DNA from: CALJEL01 sp041082235
GTDB lineage: Bacteria; Nitrospirota; Thermodesulfovibrionia; Thermodesulfovibrionales; CALJEL01
Reading direction: 5' to 3'
NCBI GenBank assembly: GCA_041082235.1
Contig: JBDOIG010000179.1
Location: 1-23,205, forward strand
Length of the DNA: 23,205 nt
Below, in pieces: positions 21,725-23,205 of this stretch. The position numbers were made by a program, and so were the translations under genes. The notes beneath the pieces were generated by a model. The model made no database searches. It saw only the letters and a list, made by a program, of their open reading frames with translations, and was not told the origin of the DNA. Within the stretch, counting starts at the first letter, position 1, and the number at the start of each line of letters is the position of its first letter.

Positions 21725-22647
21725 CTTATCTTTCTCCTGAACCTGTATCTTATATAAATTGCAAAGCCATTCATAAGGAGTGTTATGAGCATAAGAACAA
21801 TACTTGCAGCAGCAGCATTCATGTGAAAACCCTTTTGCGGTCTTGATACCCAGTTGAATATCTGAACAGGCAAGACTGTAAAGGAATCAAAGAGCCATTT
21901 AAAGGATATAAAGGGAAATTCAGAACTAATCGGGGAGGAAGGGAGAAAGGCAACAAAAGTCAGGGCACCAATTGTTATAAGGGGTGCTGTCTCACCAATT
22001 GCCCTTGAAAGACCTATAATGATACCTGTAAGTATTCCACCCATTGAATAGGGAAGGACATGCCATCTTATGGTCTGCCATTTTGTAGCACCACAGGCAT
22101 ATGAAGCCTCTCTTATTGATTGAGGTATTGCCCTTATAGCCTCCCTTGTTGCCATTATAACAACGGGAAGAATCAGAAGTGCCAGTGTCAGACCACCTGT
22201 AAGGATGCTTTCTCCAAAGCCAAGGATATAGACAAAAATACCAAGGGCAAGCAATCCATAGATAATGGATGGGACACCTGCAAGGTTTGCTATATTTATC
22301 TCAATGAAACTGGCAAACCAGACTGGCACCCCAGAAAATCCTCCGATTTTCTGGGGACCCCGCAAATATTCCTCCAGATATATTCCAGCACCAATACCTA
22401 TGGGTATTGCAGCAAGGGCAGTAATGAATATTATCAGAAGGCTTCCCACCCAGGCACTGAGGATCCCTGCCTCTTCTGGGAATCTTGATGGAAAGGAGGT
22501 AAAGAATTTCAATGTTAATCTCGGTGCACCATCAATAAAGAGGTCAACAAAAAGGACAGTGATTATCCCGAGCCCTATAAAACAGAAGACCAGACCTGTT
22601 ATCGCAAAGGCCGCATCAAGGTATCTTGATATCTTAACCTTATCCAT
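21718..22647 (-). CDS. pstA: Phosphate ABC transporter permease PstA
   Basis: This 309-aa inner-membrane permease has about six membrane segments. The first is at about residues 14-35 (AFAITGLVFCFIGLGIITVLFV); later ones follow AWVGSLLIIFITALAAIPIGIGAGIYL. The coupling motif that contacts PstB is near IREASYACGATKWQTIRWHVLP, followed by IGLSRAIGETAPLITIGA, a conserved Pst permease stretch. It makes the phosphate channel with PstC. It overlaps pstB by 7 nt and lies 2 nt after pstC, so the set is one operon. Length and motifs are normal. Confidence 0.96.
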   Translation of the reverse strand: MDKVKISRYLDAAFAITGLVFCFIGLGIITVLFVDLFIDGAPRLTLKFFTSFPSRFPEEAGILSAWVGSLLIIFITALAAIPIGIGAGIYLEEYLRGPQKIGGFSGVPVWFASFIEINIANLAGVPSIIYGLLALGIFVYILGFGESILTGGLTLALLILPVVIMATREAIRAIPQSIREASYACGATKWQTIRWHVLPYSMGGILTGIIIGLSRAIGETAPLITIGALTFVAFLPSSPISSEFPFISFKWLFDSFTVLPVQIFNWVSRPQKGFHMNAAAASIVLMLITLLMNGFAIYIRYRFRRKIRW

Positions 22648-22649
22648 CT

Positions 22650-23205
22650 CTAATACCTTTCCCTGAACTTCATTCTTAAAAAGAAGCTCAATATATTAGC
22701 CCCAAGTGTTATAAAGAACAGCACAACACCAACAGCAAATATGGTGCTGTATTCAAGGGTGCCATGAGGCACATCACCGAGACTGACCTGAACAATATAG
22801 GATGTGAAGGTCTGGACAGGCTCAAGGGGATTTATTGTCCAGTTTGGCATCATGCCTGCTGCTATGGCAACCACCATGGTCTCACCTATTGCCCTTGAGA
22901 TTCCAATTATAAAGGCTGCTGCAATGCCTGAAAAGGCTGCTGGTATCACAACCTTGAAGGCAGTCTGGAGCCTCGTTGCACCCATTGCATAAGAACCCTC
23001 TTTTATATACATTGGCACTGCACTCATGGCATCTTCACTCACAGAGCTCACATAGGGCACAATCATTATACCCATAATGATACCAGGGCTTAAGGCATTA
23101 AAGCCTGAAAGATTGGGTATGAATTTCTGTAAAAAGGGAGTTAAAAATAACAGGGCAAAATATCCATAAACAACAGTGGGCACAGCTGCAAGGAGCTCAA
23201 GCACA
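22650..23205 (-). CDS. pstC: Phosphate ABC transporter permease PstC, 5' end missing
   Basis: Only the C-terminal part, about 185 aa, lies in the window; the reading frame is open to the edge, so the start is beyond 23205. The visible part contains LELLAAVPTVVYGYFALLF, a membrane segment, then the ATP-binding-protein contact motif in IKEGSYAMGATRLQTAFKVVIP, the permease stretch ISRAIGETMVVAIAAG, and a final membrane segment VGVVLFFITLGANILSFFLR. Only 2 nt separate it from pstA. A substrate-binding pstS gene may lie upstream outside the window. Confidence 0.95.
   Translation of the reverse strand, partial: VLELLAAVPTVVYGYFALLFLTPFLQKFIPNLSGFNALSPGIIMGIMIVPYVSSVSEDAMSAVPMYIKEGSYAMGATRLQTAFKVVIPAAFSGIAAAFIIGISRAIGETMVVAIAAGMMPNWTINPLEPVQTFTSYIVQVSLGDVPHGTLEYSTIFAVGVVLFFITLGANILSFFLRMKFRERY

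Overview
The window comes from a Gram-negative bacterium. It carries KDO (lipopolysaccharide) synthesis genes, a Slp-type outer-membrane lipoprotein gene and a good sigma-54 promoter. The dnaJ-hspR-clpB-hsp20 heat-shock cluster, a bacterial archaemetzincin and the compact kdsB-pyrG-kdsA operon would suit a Nitrospirota/Thermodesulfovibrio-like or deep-branching sulfur or iron bacterium. That placement is inference from gene content and style, not proof. I see no IS transposase, phage gene, rRNA or CRISPR array.

Layout. 1-721 is gene-free but holds a foldback repeat copy (193-325) and REP-like palindromes. 722-6515 (+) is one long, mostly overlapping gene string: a YhcC-type radical SAM protein, a DUF433/DUF5615 toxin-antitoxin-like pair, an OsmC-family protein, kdsB, pyrG, kdsA and an archaemetzincin-like protease. 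It ends in a second foldback repeat (6501-6703) and a probably bidirectional terminator. 6761-11362 (-) is the heat-shock operon, read dnaJ, hspR, clpB, hsp20, from a near-consensus sigma-70 promoter with a palindrome over its -10. Upstream on the same strand are a folD paralogue missing two key cyclohydrolase residues and a small conserved-looking gene.

13153-13228 is tRNA-Lys(CUU), followed by a 67-aa unknown gene (-). 13760-18031 (+) is a signalling region: a secreted rhodanese behind a sigma-54 promoter, a 700-aa membrane histidine kinase, a lone receiver protein and an RpfG-like receiver/HD-GYP phosphodiesterase. 18121-20298 (+) is more accessory: a short ORF resembling the start of the next gene, a coiled-coil nuclease-like gene broken by one frameshift, a Slp-type lipoprotein, a third foldback repeat copy and a PD-ExE-like unknown. 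20300-23205 (-) is the phosphate cluster pstC (cut by the window edge), pstA, pstB, phoU.

Working together: KdsB uses CTP made by PyrG to activate KDO derived from the KdsA product, so three steps of one supply line share an operon. DnaJ and ClpB cooperate in disaggregation, Hsp20 holds unfolding clients and HspR is the likely repressor. The kinase, receiver and HD-GYP proteins look like one c-di-GMP-lowering pathway. PstCAB imports phosphate and PhoU restrains its signalling.

Most unusual content: (1) a family of about 130-200 bp foldback repeats, three copies plus a fragment in 23 kb, whose outer arms differ in sequence between two copies yet keep self-complementarity; (2) a FolD paralogue lacking the catalytic Lys and Gln; (3) three genes with extended -10 boxes placed so that transcription should start at the ATG, suggesting leaderless mRNAs; (4) an archaemetzincin with a changed motif glycine.
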